Shown piece after piece: positions 19,696 to 28,496 of a stretch of 64,000 bases of DNA. This stretch comes from an uncultured Halomonas sp. (lineage in GTDB: Bacteria > Pseudomonadota > Gammaproteobacteria > Pseudomonadales > Halomonadaceae). Each line of letters opens with the position of its first letter. The first letter of the stretch is position 1. Both the position numbers and the translations under genes were made by a program. The notes under the pieces are model-generated. The model saw nothing but the letters and a program-made list of their open reading frames with translations, was not told where the DNA came from and ran no database searches. Where the stretch lies: NCBI RefSeq assembly GCF_947500835.1, contig NZ_CANMTQ010000005.1, positions 228,572 to 292,571 on the forward strand. Reading direction: 5' to 3'.

Positions 19696-22600
19696 TCACG
19701 TTGGTTTACTTGCTCGGGGCATTACCTTCCCGGACGTGCCCTCCTCTACCCGCGCCCAGCCCAGGTCGTCGAAGATCACATACAGCGCCGGAATCACCAC
19801 CAGCACCAGTATGGTAGAAGTCAGCAGGCCGAACACCACGGCGATCACCAAGGGCTGTACCGCTGCCGCCTGGGCGCTGGTCTCGGCCAGCAGCGGCAAG
19901 AGCCCCGCGATGGTGGTACTCGTCGAAATCAGGATGGCGCGCAGACGATCACGACTGGCCTGACCGGCGGCGGCGATGGCGGATTGCCCCGAGACGCGGT
20001 AGCTCTTGATGAAATGAATCAGCAGGATGGCATTGTTGACCACGATCCCCGCCAGGGACGCCACGCCGATCATCGAGGGCATCGAGAAATAGAAGCCCAT
20101 CAGTACATGGCCCCAGAGCGCGCCGACGAAGGCCAGCGGGATCGACAGCATGACGATCAGCGGTTCGACATAGCTTCTGAACTGGAAGGAAAGGATGACG
20201 AAGATGCCGATCAGCCCGATCAGCAGCGCACGACGAATGGAGCCGCCGGTTTCCGCGGAGCGGGCGACCTGGCCCTCGAAAGCGACAGTGACCTCGGGAT
20301 GGCGCGCCTGGAAATCCGGCAGCCAGCTCTGGCGAATATCGTCGACGATCGCCTGGGCATTGGCCACTGTCGCATCCACGTCGGCGGTCACGGTAGCGGT
20401 ACGCTGGCCATCGACACGGGTGATCCGCGCCCAGCCACGCGCCTTCTCGATGTCCGCGACCACTTCAAGAGGCACCCGGCCTCCTCCCGGGAGCTGCACG
20501 GTCAAGTCCTGGAGATCATCCAGGCTCTGTCGATCCTGCTCGGCGTGACGCACCAGGATTTCCACGTCCCGCTGGCCGATGCGCAGGGTGTCGCTGATTT
20601 GCCCGAGCATGGCGGCCCGCAGCTGCGCGGCAGTCTCTTCCGCGGTCAGCCCAAGCCCGTGGGCGCCTTGGGCCAGGGACAGGCGGCGCTCAGGCTTGCC
20701 GGGGCGCAGGTCATCGATGACGCTGTACACGCCCGTGTAGCCGGCAAGATGCTCGGAGAGCTCCAGTGAAGCCGCCTTCAGCCCCTCCAGGCTCTCCCCC
20801 TGTAGACGCACTTCGATAGGGATGCCCGCGGGTCCGAATCCAGGCTCCTGAATGATCAAACTAAGCAGCCCAGGAATATCGCCGGTCTCCTTCTGCCAGG
20901 CGGTGGTCAGCTCATTCAGGCTCAGGCTGCGCCGCTCCGTGCTGAGCAGATCCACAATCAGCGTGGCCACATGGGCCCCGGCCTCCCGAGCGCTGTGATT
21001 GTGGTTGAAGCGTACCTGAATGGCGCGCACCAGAGGCGTTTCATCCGGCTGCTCTGGCGTCAGCCGCGCATCGATCTCGCGCAGGGCCTCCTCGACCCGG
21101 GACGCCACCGCTTCGGTACGTGACAGCGGCGTGCCCTGGGGCATCAGGATACGTGCCTCGAGTACGTCGCCGTCGATTTCCGGCATGGCTTCGCTGCCGA
21201 TATGGCCTCCGGCAAGATAGCCGCCGGAGCCCAGCAACAGAATCAGCACGCCGCCCAGCAAGGCGTAACGCCAGCGAATCGCCGCATCGGCCAGACGCCC
21301 GACGCCCTCCCGAAACGCCTCGAAGCGACGATCGAAGCCAACACGCAGCCGCGAGGGCTCGGCCTGCAAGCGATGGAGACTGCCTTTCAGATGATGCGGC
21401 AGGATGAAGAAGGCTTCGATCAGACTCGCCGACAGGGCGGCAATCAAGACGACCGGCAGCACCTTGAGCACATCGCCCATCTCGCCGACCAGAAAGGAGA
21501 GCGGCAGAAAGACCGCCACCGTGGTCAGAAAGGATGACACCACCCCGGGAAGTACGCCCAGCGCTCCCTCGACCACGGCCTCCAGGGGCGAAGCCCCTTT
21601 CAAGGCATGCTCGGCGATGTTGTCGGTGATCACGATGGCATCGTCCATGACGATACCGATCGCCATCAGCAGCGCCACCAGGGTGATCATGTTCAGCGAT
21701 AGTCCGGCGAACCCCATGACCGCGAAAGCCCCGAGGAAAGCCACCGGCAGTCCCAGTACCGCCCACAGCGCCAGCCGTGGCCGGAAGAACAGGCTCATCA
21801 CCAGCACGACCAGCACAAAGCCCTGGATACCGTTCTCGACCAGCATCTGCAGGCGATCGCGCACGATGCTGGTCATGTCCTGAGTCAGGGTCAGCGATAC
21901 ATTGCCGTCCAGGCGCTGGCGCTCCTTCTCGACCATCGACTGCAGGGCATTCATCACGTCCAGGGCGTCGTCGCGCAGGGTCTTGTGCACCTCCAGTACC
22001 AAGGCACGCTGGCCGTCGAACCAGGTTTTCTCTTCCTCGCGCTCGGGAGTCTCCCGCAGAGTGGCGATCTGCCCCAGGGTCAGCTCGCCACCCTCGGCAC
22101 CGGAGACGACCACCACATCTTGCAATTCGCGCAGGGTATGGCGTTGATCGGTGAAACGCAGCTGGATGTCCTGGTGTGGGGTTTCCAGAATACCCAGTGG
22201 CATGTCGATATTCTGTCGGGAGAGGATCGCCGCCAGTTCGCTTGCCGACAGTCCATACTGCCCTAGCGCTTCCTGGGGAACCTCGATCTGCCATTGGCGC
22301 TGGGAGAGCCCCTGAATATCGACCTTGGCGACGCCGGGCAGGCGCAGCAATCGATCCTCCAGGGTCTTGGCATAATCCTCCAGGTCAGACAGCGGCATGT
22401 CGCCGCCTACCGCCAACGCCGCCACCAGATCGCTGCGATGCAGCTCGCGGACGACCGGGGGATCGGCCTGCTCGGGAAAGTCGGTGATGGCCTCGACCTC
22501 GGTGGAAACATCATCCAGAAAGCGGCCGATATCGCCATCATCTTCCATGGTGGCCGTGGCGCTGGCCAGGTTGTCCTGGGCTACACAGACCAGCTCATCA

Positions 22601-22824
22601 AGAAAATCCACGCCGTTCAGGGCATCATGAAGACGACGACAGATCTCATCCTCGACGTCCGCGGCGGTGGCGCCGCGATATTTCACCTCGACGCCTACTT
22701 CCCCGGGCAGGTAGTCGGGAAAGGTTTCACGCTTGAGGCCGGGAACGGCGAACAATCCCACCGCCAGCAGCAGGATCAATAGCAGATTGGCGGCGGTGGG
22801 ATGGCCGGCAAACCATCGGATCAT
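19696..22824 (-). CDS. RND-family efflux transporter, inner-membrane pump
   Basis: The 1042-residue protein has the RND pattern of one N-terminal helix, a large periplasmic loop, a helix bundle with GIVMDDAIVITDNIAEHA near residue 400, a second periplasmic loop and a second bundle with GVASLAGIVVNNAILLIHF near 940. The paired Asp residues in the first bundle fit a proton-driven pump. It is closest in style to the less studied RND branch often paired with a TetR regulator, rather than AcrB. Its start overlaps the hlyD-like stop (ATGA). No outer-membrane channel gene is nearby. The substrate is unknown. Confidence 0.9.
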   Translation of the reverse strand: MIRWFAGHPTAANLLLILLLAVGLFAVPGLKRETFPDYLPGEVGVEVKYRGATAADVEDEICRRLHDALNGVDFLDELVCVAQDNLASATATMEDDGDIGRFLDDVSTEVEAITDFPEQADPPVVRELHRSDLVAALAVGGDMPLSDLEDYAKTLEDRLLRLPGVAKVDIQGLSQRQWQIEVPQEALGQYGLSASELAAILSRQNIDMPLGILETPHQDIQLRFTDQRHTLRELQDVVVVSGAEGGELTLGQIATLRETPEREEEKTWFDGQRALVLEVHKTLRDDALDVMNALQSMVEKERQRLDGNVSLTLTQDMTSIVRDRLQMLVENGIQGFVLVVLVMSLFFRPRLALWAVLGLPVAFLGAFAVMGFAGLSLNMITLVALLMAIGIVMDDAIVITDNIAEHALKGASPLEAVVEGALGVLPGVVSSFLTTVAVFLPLSFLVGEMGDVLKVLPVVLIAALSASLIEAFFILPHHLKGSLHRLQAEPSRLRVGFDRRFEAFREGVGRLADAAIRWRYALLGGVLILLLGSGGYLAGGHIGSEAMPEIDGDVLEARILMPQGTPLSRTEAVASRVEEALREIDARLTPEQPDETPLVRAIQVRFNHNHSAREAGAHVATLIVDLLSTERRSLSLNELTTAWQKETGDIPGLLSLIIQEPGFGPAGIPIEVRLQGESLEGLKAASLELSEHLAGYTGVYSVIDDLRPGKPERRLSLAQGAHGLGLTAEETAAQLRAAMLGQISDTLRIGQRDVEILVRHAEQDRQSLDDLQDLTVQLPGGGRVPLEVVADIEKARGWARITRVDGQRTATVTADVDATVANAQAIVDDIRQSWLPDFQARHPEVTVAFEGQVARSAETGGSIRRALLIGLIGIFVILSFQFRSYVEPLIVMLSIPLAFVGALWGHVLMGFYFSMPSMIGVASLAGIVVNNAILLIHFIKSYRVSGQSAIAAAGQASRDRLRAILISTSTTIAGLLPLLAETSAQAAAVQPLVIAVVFGLLTSTILVLVVIPALYVIFDDLGWARVEEGTSGKVMPRASKPT

Positions 22825-24179
22825 GGCGTTTCCCCCAGCGCTTGGCGACGAAGACTCCGTGTCAATGCCTCGTCGCGGCGCGGGTCAACCCTCATGCCAT
22901 TTATCGCCGGCATCACATCGTCTAGGATCACGCGATCGCCCCTCTCGAGCCCTTCCGCGATCACCGCCAGATCGTGCTGTTCAAAGGCGACCTCGACCGG
23001 TTGGCGCACCAGGCGCCCTGCGTTGTCAAGCCGGTAGACCTCGCCCTGATGGACCGCCGAGGCCGGTATCACCATCCGCGGTTCCGGCGCCTCCGCCGCC
23101 AGCCGTACCTGCACGTACATGTCCCGCACCAGGGGTGGATGCGTCAAAGGCGCCACCTGCCGGTAGGGCTCCTCAACCCTTACCACGACCTGTGCGGTAC
23201 GGGTGGCCGGGTCCAGACCATTGGCGATCCGCACGACCCGGGCCGGCCAGCGTGCCCCTTTCCCGGCCACCAGGGCCACTTCGGCATCGATGACGGATAG
23301 GTCCAGGCGCTGGGCGATGTCCAGGTTCTCGTCATCCGCATCACGAACGCTCTGGGTGCCGAGCAGGCGGCGCAGCATGTCCATCGGCACCTGGGCCACT
23401 ACCTCCGCGGCCTCGATGCCGTCGGCGCTGAACAATCGCTGACCAGCGTTGATATACTGATGAAGCTCTGCCTCGACCTCGCCCAGGCGTAGATCATAGG
23501 GCGCAACGATACGGGTGTCTTCGAGATCCTGGCGGGCCTGGGCAAGCCTGGTGGATGCCTGTTCGGCCCGGGCTTCCAGGCGCTGGCGTCGCGAGGGAAT
23601 CAACTGTAATTCATTTTCCAACGACTGCACGGTCTGGCGTTGAGAAAGCGCAGCACGCTCTTCCGTATCCAGGCGAGAACGCGACACCGAACCGCTATTT
23701 GCCAGGCGCCGGATACGTGACAGCTCCTGTTCCGCCAAACCCAGGCGCTCACGCTCCAGGACAAGCAGTCGTTCCGCGTTTTCGACCTCCATCTCCAGCT
23801 GGGCCTGCTCCGCGGCAAGACTCGCTAGTTCGGCCTTGGCTTCTGCCTCGGCAAGCCGATAGCGGCTGGGGTCGATCGTCAACAGCGGCGTACCCTCGGC
23901 CAGCAGCACGCCGCTTTCCAGCTTGGAATGACGTTCGACGACTCGCCCCGGCACATTGGCGATAGCATCCCATCGCCGTGCGGGACGTGCGGTGCCATAG
24001 CCCCGGACCTCGACTGTGAAAGGCATTAGCTCGGCCTCGATGACGCGCACCGTCGGCGCGGTCATCACGGCTTCATCTCGAGAAGGTGACTGGCGATTGG
24101 CCACGAGCCACACCGCCAGGCCGATTCCCAGCGCCAGTCCCAATGCGATAAACAGTCCTCGCCTCCAAACTCTTTTCAC
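22821..24179 (-). CDS. RND efflux periplasmic adaptor (HlyD/MFP family)
   Basis: The 452-residue adaptor has one N-terminal membrane helix (residues 8-28) and a lipoyl-like half (VEVRGYGTARPARRW). A long helical hairpin, about residues 110-210, is rich in Glu, Leu and Arg, and beta-barrel domains follow. It would bridge the inner-membrane pump to an outer-membrane channel encoded elsewhere. The start is GTG and overlaps the tetR stop by four bases, while its own stop overlaps the pump start, so the three genes are probably one translationally coupled unit. Confidence 0.88.
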   Translation of the reverse strand: MKRVWRRGLFIALGLALGIGLAVWLVANRQSPSRDEAVMTAPTVRVIEAELMPFTVEVRGYGTARPARRWDAIANVPGRVVERHSKLESGVLLAEGTPLLTIDPSRYRLAEAEAKAELASLAAEQAQLEMEVENAERLLVLERERLGLAEQELSRIRRLANSGSVSRSRLDTEERAALSQRQTVQSLENELQLIPSRRQRLEARAEQASTRLAQARQDLEDTRIVAPYDLRLGEVEAELHQYINAGQRLFSADGIEAAEVVAQVPMDMLRRLLGTQSVRDADDENLDIAQRLDLSVIDAEVALVAGKGARWPARVVRIANGLDPATRTAQVVVRVEEPYRQVAPLTHPPLVRDMYVQVRLAAEAPEPRMVIPASAVHQGEVYRLDNAGRLVRQPVEVAFEQHDLAVIAEGLERGDRVILDDVMPAINGMRVDPRRDEALTRSLRRQALGETP

Positions 24180-24787
24180 GACGCCTCCCCGGCCTGAATG
24201 CCACGTCGATAGAGCAAGAAGGCACCCGGCGCCTGCTCCGCGATGCGCTGCACGTCTCCAGCGATCAGCGATTGCACTACCAACCCCTGTACCGTGCCGA
24301 TGAACTGTGTCGCCGCCGCCTCGATATCCAGATCGGCACGCAATTCACCGCACACCGTGCCTTCCTCGAGAATGGCCGCGAGCCGTTCGCGGTACCTGGC
24401 CAGCATGGAGCGTACCAGTCGCGTGGCGGAGGTTGGCTCCGAATGCTGAAGTTGCCCGAGCATCAGGCGCGGCACCCCGGGATGCTCGGTGATGAAGCCG
24501 ATATGCGCCATGAACATGGCCTCCAGGGTCGCCAATGGCGTCTCGGACCGGGCGACGGCTTTTTCGAGACGCCGCATGACCTGCTCGGCGATCCACTTCA
24601 TGACCGCCTGCCAGATCTCGTCCTTGCCGGTGAAATGACGAAACAACGCCCCCTGAGTCACCTTCATGCGCTCGGCAATGGAGGCGGTAGTGATGCGCGC
24701 CGGATCCTGTTCACCGCACAGCTCCACCACGGCACGTACGGTCAGCTCTTTGCGTTCTTGGGAGGGCAGGTGACGAGTTCTTGCCAT
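24176..24787 (-). CDS. TetR-family repressor of the efflux operon
   Basis: The 203-residue protein has the TetR N-terminal helix-turn-helix (ITTASIAERMKVTQGALFRHFTGKDEIW, about residues 32-60) and a variable ligand-binding C-terminal half. It is the first gene of the operon it probably controls. A 22-bp palindrome 14 bases before its start codon is the likely operator, which would make it autoregulatory. The inducing compound cannot be inferred. Confidence 0.88.
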   Translation of the reverse strand: MARTRHLPSQERKELTVRAVVELCGEQDPARITTASIAERMKVTQGALFRHFTGKDEIWQAVMKWIAEQVMRRLEKAVARSETPLATLEAMFMAHIGFITEHPGVPRLMLGQLQHSEPTSATRLVRSMLARYRERLAAILEEGTVCGELRADLDIEAAATQFIGTVQGLVVQSLIAGDVQRIAEQAPGAFLLYRRGIQAGEAS

Positions 24788-24800
24788 GAAATCTTCCAGA

Positions 24801-24822
24801 AGATAGTAATTGATTACTATCT
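24801..24822. promoter_or_regulatory. Probable TetR operator
   Basis: Perfect 10-bp arms AGATAGTAAT and ATTACTATCT around a TG centre, just upstream of the tetR start. Size and position suit a TetR-dimer site. Confidence 0.7.
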
Positions 24823-24935
24823 TACTCGAATAATTTATTGCCAGCCAAGGTTTCGCACCCGTCTGGATTTCAACACCAGCGACACCGAACCAAGCAGAAT
24901 AGTCCTCGCGTCTCGCGGCTTACGTTACTCTGACG

Positions 24936-25175
24936 TCAGACGATCTCCGCATCCTGTTCAGAAGTGGATGACTCGGGTATCGGGATCACGCACATGGCCA
25001 GTGGCTGGGCAATGCTTATGCCCTCACACAGATTGCTTTTCTGATAATCGCTGTTGGGCAGATAGCGCGCGCAGACCGCCACCTTGGCGCAATCGTCCAT
25101 GATCATCTGCGGCATCCCCTCAGGCTTCATGTCCTTGGGCGTCAGAGCAGACTCGCTCTGGTAAGAGGCGCGCAC
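24936..25175 (-). CDS. Small hypothetical protein with four cysteines
   Basis: A 79-residue frame starts at GTG 25175, with GGGAAGGA immediately before it; a shorter start at ATG 25130 is possible. Residues DDCAKVAVCARYLPN and SNLCEG...AMCVIP contain four cysteines that could bind a metal, but no family was recognised. It is divergent from nrdD and begins two bases from a 20-bp palindrome. Coding status is uncertain and rests on composition and the absence of another explanation for the region. Confidence 0.4.
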   Translation of the reverse strand: MRASYQSESALTPKDMKPEGMPQMIMDDCAKVAVCARYLPNSDYQKSNLCEGISIAQPLAMCVIPIPESSTSEQDAEIV

Positions 25176-25176
25176 T

Positions 25177-25196
25177 CCTTCCCGGTACCGGGAAGG
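25177..25196. promoter_or_regulatory. Perfect 20-bp palindrome upstream of nrdD
   Basis: CCTTCCCGGT followed directly by its complement. It may be an operator, or an mRNA hairpin next to the small divergent frame. No regulator could be matched. Confidence 0.4.
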
Positions 25197-25278
25197 TTGC
25201 TTCTGCCCCGACCACTACTTACACCCCAATCGGGTTACCCCGATGGGCGTTGTCGCTTTACCCCTATCAGCCGTTTTA

Positions 25279-25292
25279 TTGACTCGAGTCAA
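25279..25292 (+). promoter_or_regulatory. FNR/Anr-like box before nrdD
   Basis: TTGACTCGAGTCAA is a perfect palindrome close to TTGAT-N4-ATCAA. TAGGCT begins 23 bases past it, the spacing expected for a -10 element when the activator sits at -41.5. Confidence 0.65.
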
Positions 25293-25328
25293 CTTTTCCC
25301 GCCGCCGGACCGTCTAGGCTTCTCAGCA

Positions 25329-25369
25329 CAACATGTAGTACCAAAAAACTTTAAAACCGGCATATATAG
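25329..25369 (+). promoter_or_regulatory. Pair of NrdR-like boxes before nrdD
   Basis: CAACATGTAG (25329-25338) and GCATATATAG (25360-25369) each match 8 of 10 positions of the NrdR core CWATATATWG, allowing its weak positions. They are 31 bases apart start to start, three helical turns, the spacing usual for NrdR pairs. The second ends just before the GTG start of nrdD. Confidence 0.5.
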
Positions 25370-25377
25370 GGAAAACG

Positions 25378-27107
25378 GTGAACACATACGCTACCAAGAT
25401 CGGCAGCAAGTCTCGCCTTGACGTCGCTTCCACCGTCAATGAGTATCTGAATCGCGCGGACTGGCGGGTGCACGCCAACGCCAACCAGGGGTATTCCCTG
25501 GGTGGGCTGATTCTCAATGTCTCCGGCAAGCTGATCGCCAACTATTGGCTGGATGAGGTGTATCCTCAGGCCGTCGGTGAGGCGCACGCGAGGGCGACCT
25601 GCATATCCACGATCTCGACATGCTTGCCGGTTATTGCGCCGGCTGGTCGCTGCGCACCCTGCTGAATGAAGGCTTCAACGGCGTGGCGGATCGCGCCGAA
25701 AGCACGCCGCCGCGGCACCTGACCAGCGCCCTGGGGCAGATGGTCAACTTCCTCGGCACCCTGCAGAACGAATGGGCCGGCGCTCAGGCCTTCAGCTCCT
25801 TCGATACCTACCTGGCGCCCTATGTGCGCAAGGACAATCTGGACTACGCCGCCGTCAAACAGGCGATCCAGGAGTTCATCTACAACCTCAACGTGCCCTC
25901 CCGCTGGGGCAGCCAGACGCCCTTCACCAATCTCACCTTCGACTGGGTGTGCCCGGCGGACCTGCGCGAGCAGGTGCCGGTGATCGGTGGCAAGGAACAG
26001 GATTTCAGCTACGGCGAGCTGCAGGCCGAGATGGACCTGATAAACCGCGCTTACCTGGAGGTGATGGAAGCCGGCGATCGTCAGGGGCGGGTGTTCACCT
26101 TCCCCATCCCGACCTACAACATCACCCCGGACTTCGACTGGGACAGCGACAACGCCGAACGCCTGTTCGCCCTGACCGCCAAGTATGGCCTGCCCTATTT
26201 CCAGAACTTTTTAAATTCTGACCTGGAACCGCACATGGTGCGTTCCATGTGCTGTCGTCTGCAGCTGGATCTGAGCGAACTGCTCAAGCGCGGCAACGGC
26301 CTGTTCGGCAGTGCCGAGCAGACCGGTTCCCTGGGGGTGGTGACGATCAACTGCGCCCGGCTGGGCCATCGTTTCGCCGGCGACAAGGCCGGGCTCTATG
26401 AGGAACTCGACCGGCTGATGGAACTCGCCCGGGACAGCCTGGAGCTCAAGCGCGAGCGCATCCAACAGTGGATGGACGCCGGGCTTTACCCCTACTCCAA
26501 GCGCTACCTGGGAACGCTGCGCAATCACTTCTCGACTCTGGGGGTCAACGGGCTCAACGAGATGGTGCGCAACCTAAGCGAAGACCGCCTGGACATCACC
26601 GACGAGGAAGGCCGCGCCATGGCGCTGGAACTGCTGGATCACGTGCGCGAGCGGATGAAGCAGTTCCAGGAGCAGACCGGGCATCTCTATAACCTGGAGG
26701 CCACTCCGGCAGAAGGCACCACCTATCGTTTCGCCAAGGAAGACGCGCGCCGCTATCCGGGTATCCTGCAGGCGGGCACCGAAGAGGCGCCCTACTACAC
26801 CAACTCCAGCCAGCTACCGGTAGGCCATACCGACGATCCTTTTGAGGCACTGATTCATCAGGATCCGCTGCAGAGTCGCTACACCGGCGGCACGGTGCTG
26901 CATTTGTACATGCGCGAAAAGCTCTCCAGCGCCGCCGCCTGCAAGGCCCTGGTGCAGCGGGCGCTGTCGCGCTTCCGGCTGCCCTACCTGACCGTAACCC
27001 CGACTTTCTCGATCTGCCCGGTACATGGCTACCTGGCCGGCGAGCACGAATTCTGCCCACGCTGCGACGATGCGCTGCTGGCAGAACAAGCTCAGGCCAC
27101 GGCCTGA
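25378..27107 (+). pseudogene. nrdD: Anaerobic ribonucleoside-triphosphate reductase large chain, frameshifted
   Basis: NrdD reduces ribonucleotides to deoxyribonucleotides without oxygen, using a glycyl radical. The GTG start at 25378 follows TAGGGAAAAC. The frame agrees with NrdD up to VGEAHA near 25590, then must shift to read EGDLHIHDLDMLAGYCAGWSLRTLLNE, continuing to TGA at 27105-27107. One base, probably G in GCGCACGCG(G)AG, is missing. This may be a real mutation or a sequence error; the rest shows no decay. No ATP-cone is present at the N-terminus. The C-terminal cysteines CPVHGYLAG...CPRC suit the zinc site, but the glycyl-radical loop is absent and lies in the next small gene. Confidence 0.8.
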
Positions 27108-27148
27108 AAAGGTTTACATCACCACCGTTACTTAAAGGAGTTACAACC

Positions 27149-27316
27149 GTGAGCAATCAAACCCTGCGCGACACTCTGCCAAGCGAACGACGCCAGCGCT
27201 GCGAGGTCTGGACCCGGGTCATGGGCTATCATCGCCCAGTCAGCCAGTTCAACGTGGGCAAGCAGTCCGAACACCACGAACGGCGCCACTTCAGCGAGAA
27301 GATGTTGAATTCATGA
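27149..27316 (+). CDS. Separate glycyl-radical domain of anaerobic ribonucleotide reductase
   Basis: This 55-residue frame has its own ribosome site (AAAGGAG, nine bases before GTG 27149) and an ATGA overlap with nrdG. It contains CEVWTRVMGYHRPVSQFNVG, which resembles the glycyl-radical loop at the C-terminus of NrdD; in E. coli the motif is RVCGY. The candidate radical residue is Gly26. The large chain upstream ends at TGA 27107 without this loop, and 41 untranslated bases lie between, so this looks like a true split gene, not a second frameshift. It would have to bind the large chain and be activated by NrdG. Confidence 0.75.
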   Translation: MSNQTLRDTLPSERRQRCEVWTRVMGYHRPVSQFNVGKQSEHHERRHFSEKMLNS

Positions 27317-28080
27317 GTATCGATGTTCGCCGGGAGCCAGGCTCCCGGCATCAAGACACTATCGGGCAGGGCGGTATTCGGCTGCCCGTGGCGGGCTTGA
27401 CGCCGATGACGACCCTGGACTATCCGGGCCATCTGGCCTGCGTGGTCTTCCTGCAGGGCTGTCCGCTGCGTTGCGGCTACTGCCATAACCCGCAGATGCT
27501 CCCCTCTCGACGGGGCGAGCGCGAGGAATGGGCGAAAATACTCGAATTTCTGGAAAGCCGGCGCGGCCTGCTCGATGGCGTGGTATTCAGCGGCGGCGAA
27601 CCCACAATGCACGCGGAGCTGGGCACGGCCATGCGTGACGCCAAGGCGCTGGGCTTCAAGGTGGGATTGCACACGGCGGGAGTCTACCCGAAGCGCCTCG
27701 AGAAACTGCTGTCCTGGCTCGACTGGGTGGGGTTCGATGTCAAAGGGCATGCGGATAACTTTGAGCGTATTACCGGGCGCTCCGGTATCTGGAAGCGCCA
27801 TGCCCAAAGCCTGGCACTCTTGCTGGACAGCGGTATCGACCTCGAATGTCGCACGACGGTTCATTGGCGGGATTTCGATATCAAGGCGGTGGAGCGCCTG
27901 GCACACAATCTTAGCGACTATGGTGTGGAACACTACGCTCTGCAGCTGGCGCGCCATGACCAATGTCTGAACGCCGATTACCAGCAGCCGATCACGAACG
28001 GGCCGACCCGACAAATGCTGGAGCGGCTCGTTACGCGTTTGAAACCGCAGTTTTCCAGTCTGGTGCTTAGGGACGCTTAA
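27313..28080 (+). CDS. nrdG: Anaerobic ribonucleotide reductase-activating radical SAM protein
   Basis: The 255-residue radical SAM enzyme has the cluster motif CPLRCGYCHNP near residue 50 (C-x3-C-x2-C) and the SAM-binding GGE in VVFSGGEPTMH. It matches the longer NrdG type found with pseudomonad NrdD, which creates the glycyl radical. The start codon overlaps the stop of the glycyl-domain gene (ATGA), so the enzyme and its target peptide should be made together. Its stop overlaps by four bases the end of the convergent DCC-family gene. Confidence 0.88.
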   Translation: MSIDVRREPGSRHQDTIGQGGIRLPVAGLTPMTTLDYPGHLACVVFLQGCPLRCGYCHNPQMLPSRRGEREEWAKILEFLESRRGLLDGVVFSGGEPTMHAELGTAMRDAKALGFKVGLHTAGVYPKRLEKLLSWLDWVGFDVKGHADNFERITGRSGIWKRHAQSLALLLDSGIDLECRTTVHWRDFDIKAVERLAHNLSDYGVEHYALQLARHDQCLNADYQQPITNGPTRQMLERLVTRLKPQFSSLVLRDA

Positions 28081-28496
28081 CGGGGGCTGTCACTATTGCG
28101 TTTGAGATTGTCGATAGGCTTACGCCCCAACCCCTTGATCACGACGTTGCGGATACTTCGTAGCGGCGGATAGAGCAGGCGGGCGCGGCGAGGGGAGCGG
28201 AAGATCCAGTAATTGAGGCGGTTGAAGAGGCCCGAGCGACTACTGAGCAGCGCCACCCGGTGCATCGCTTCTTCGCCGTGATACAAGCGGCCGTTCAGCT
28301 TGAGCACCATGCCCTGGTCAATATCCAAGCCGGCGCGGCTTATTTCGTCCAGGATGGTTTCATCCATGATCTCCGGCGGTTCCCGGGCATCGACCAGTTG
28401 CAGTCGCCGGACGGTGCCCCGCAATCGCACCAGACGCACATAGTTGGCGCAGAAAGGGCACTGGCCATCGTAGACCAGCACGGCTTCGTCGCTCAC
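28077..28496 (-). CDS. DCC-family (DUF393) thiol-disulfide oxidoreductase-like protein
   Basis: This 139-residue protein begins with the family signature VLVYDGQCPFC, with Cys13 and Cys16 forming a thioredoxin-like CxxC. The rest is Arg-rich and has no signal peptide. Members are thought to be thiol oxidoreductases, but few are characterised. The start is GTG 28496 and overlaps the propeller gene's stop by one base (TAGTG), so it is the last gene of the molybdoenzyme operon. A redox or cluster-maturation role there is inference only. Confidence 0.8.
   Translation of the reverse strand: MSDEAVLVYDGQCPFCANYVRLVRLRGTVRRLQLVDAREPPEIMDETILDEISRAGLDIDQGMVLKLNGRLYHGEEAMHRVALLSSRSGLFNRLNYWIFRSPRRARLLYPPLRSIRNVVIKGLGRKPIDNLKRNSDSPR

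Noticed and set aside
15399..20769. Other long antisense frames, for example 15399-16502 and 19210-20769 on the plus strand
   Set aside because: Shadows of the cytochrome c peroxidase and RND genes, with low-complexity, His/Arg/Gln-rich translations.
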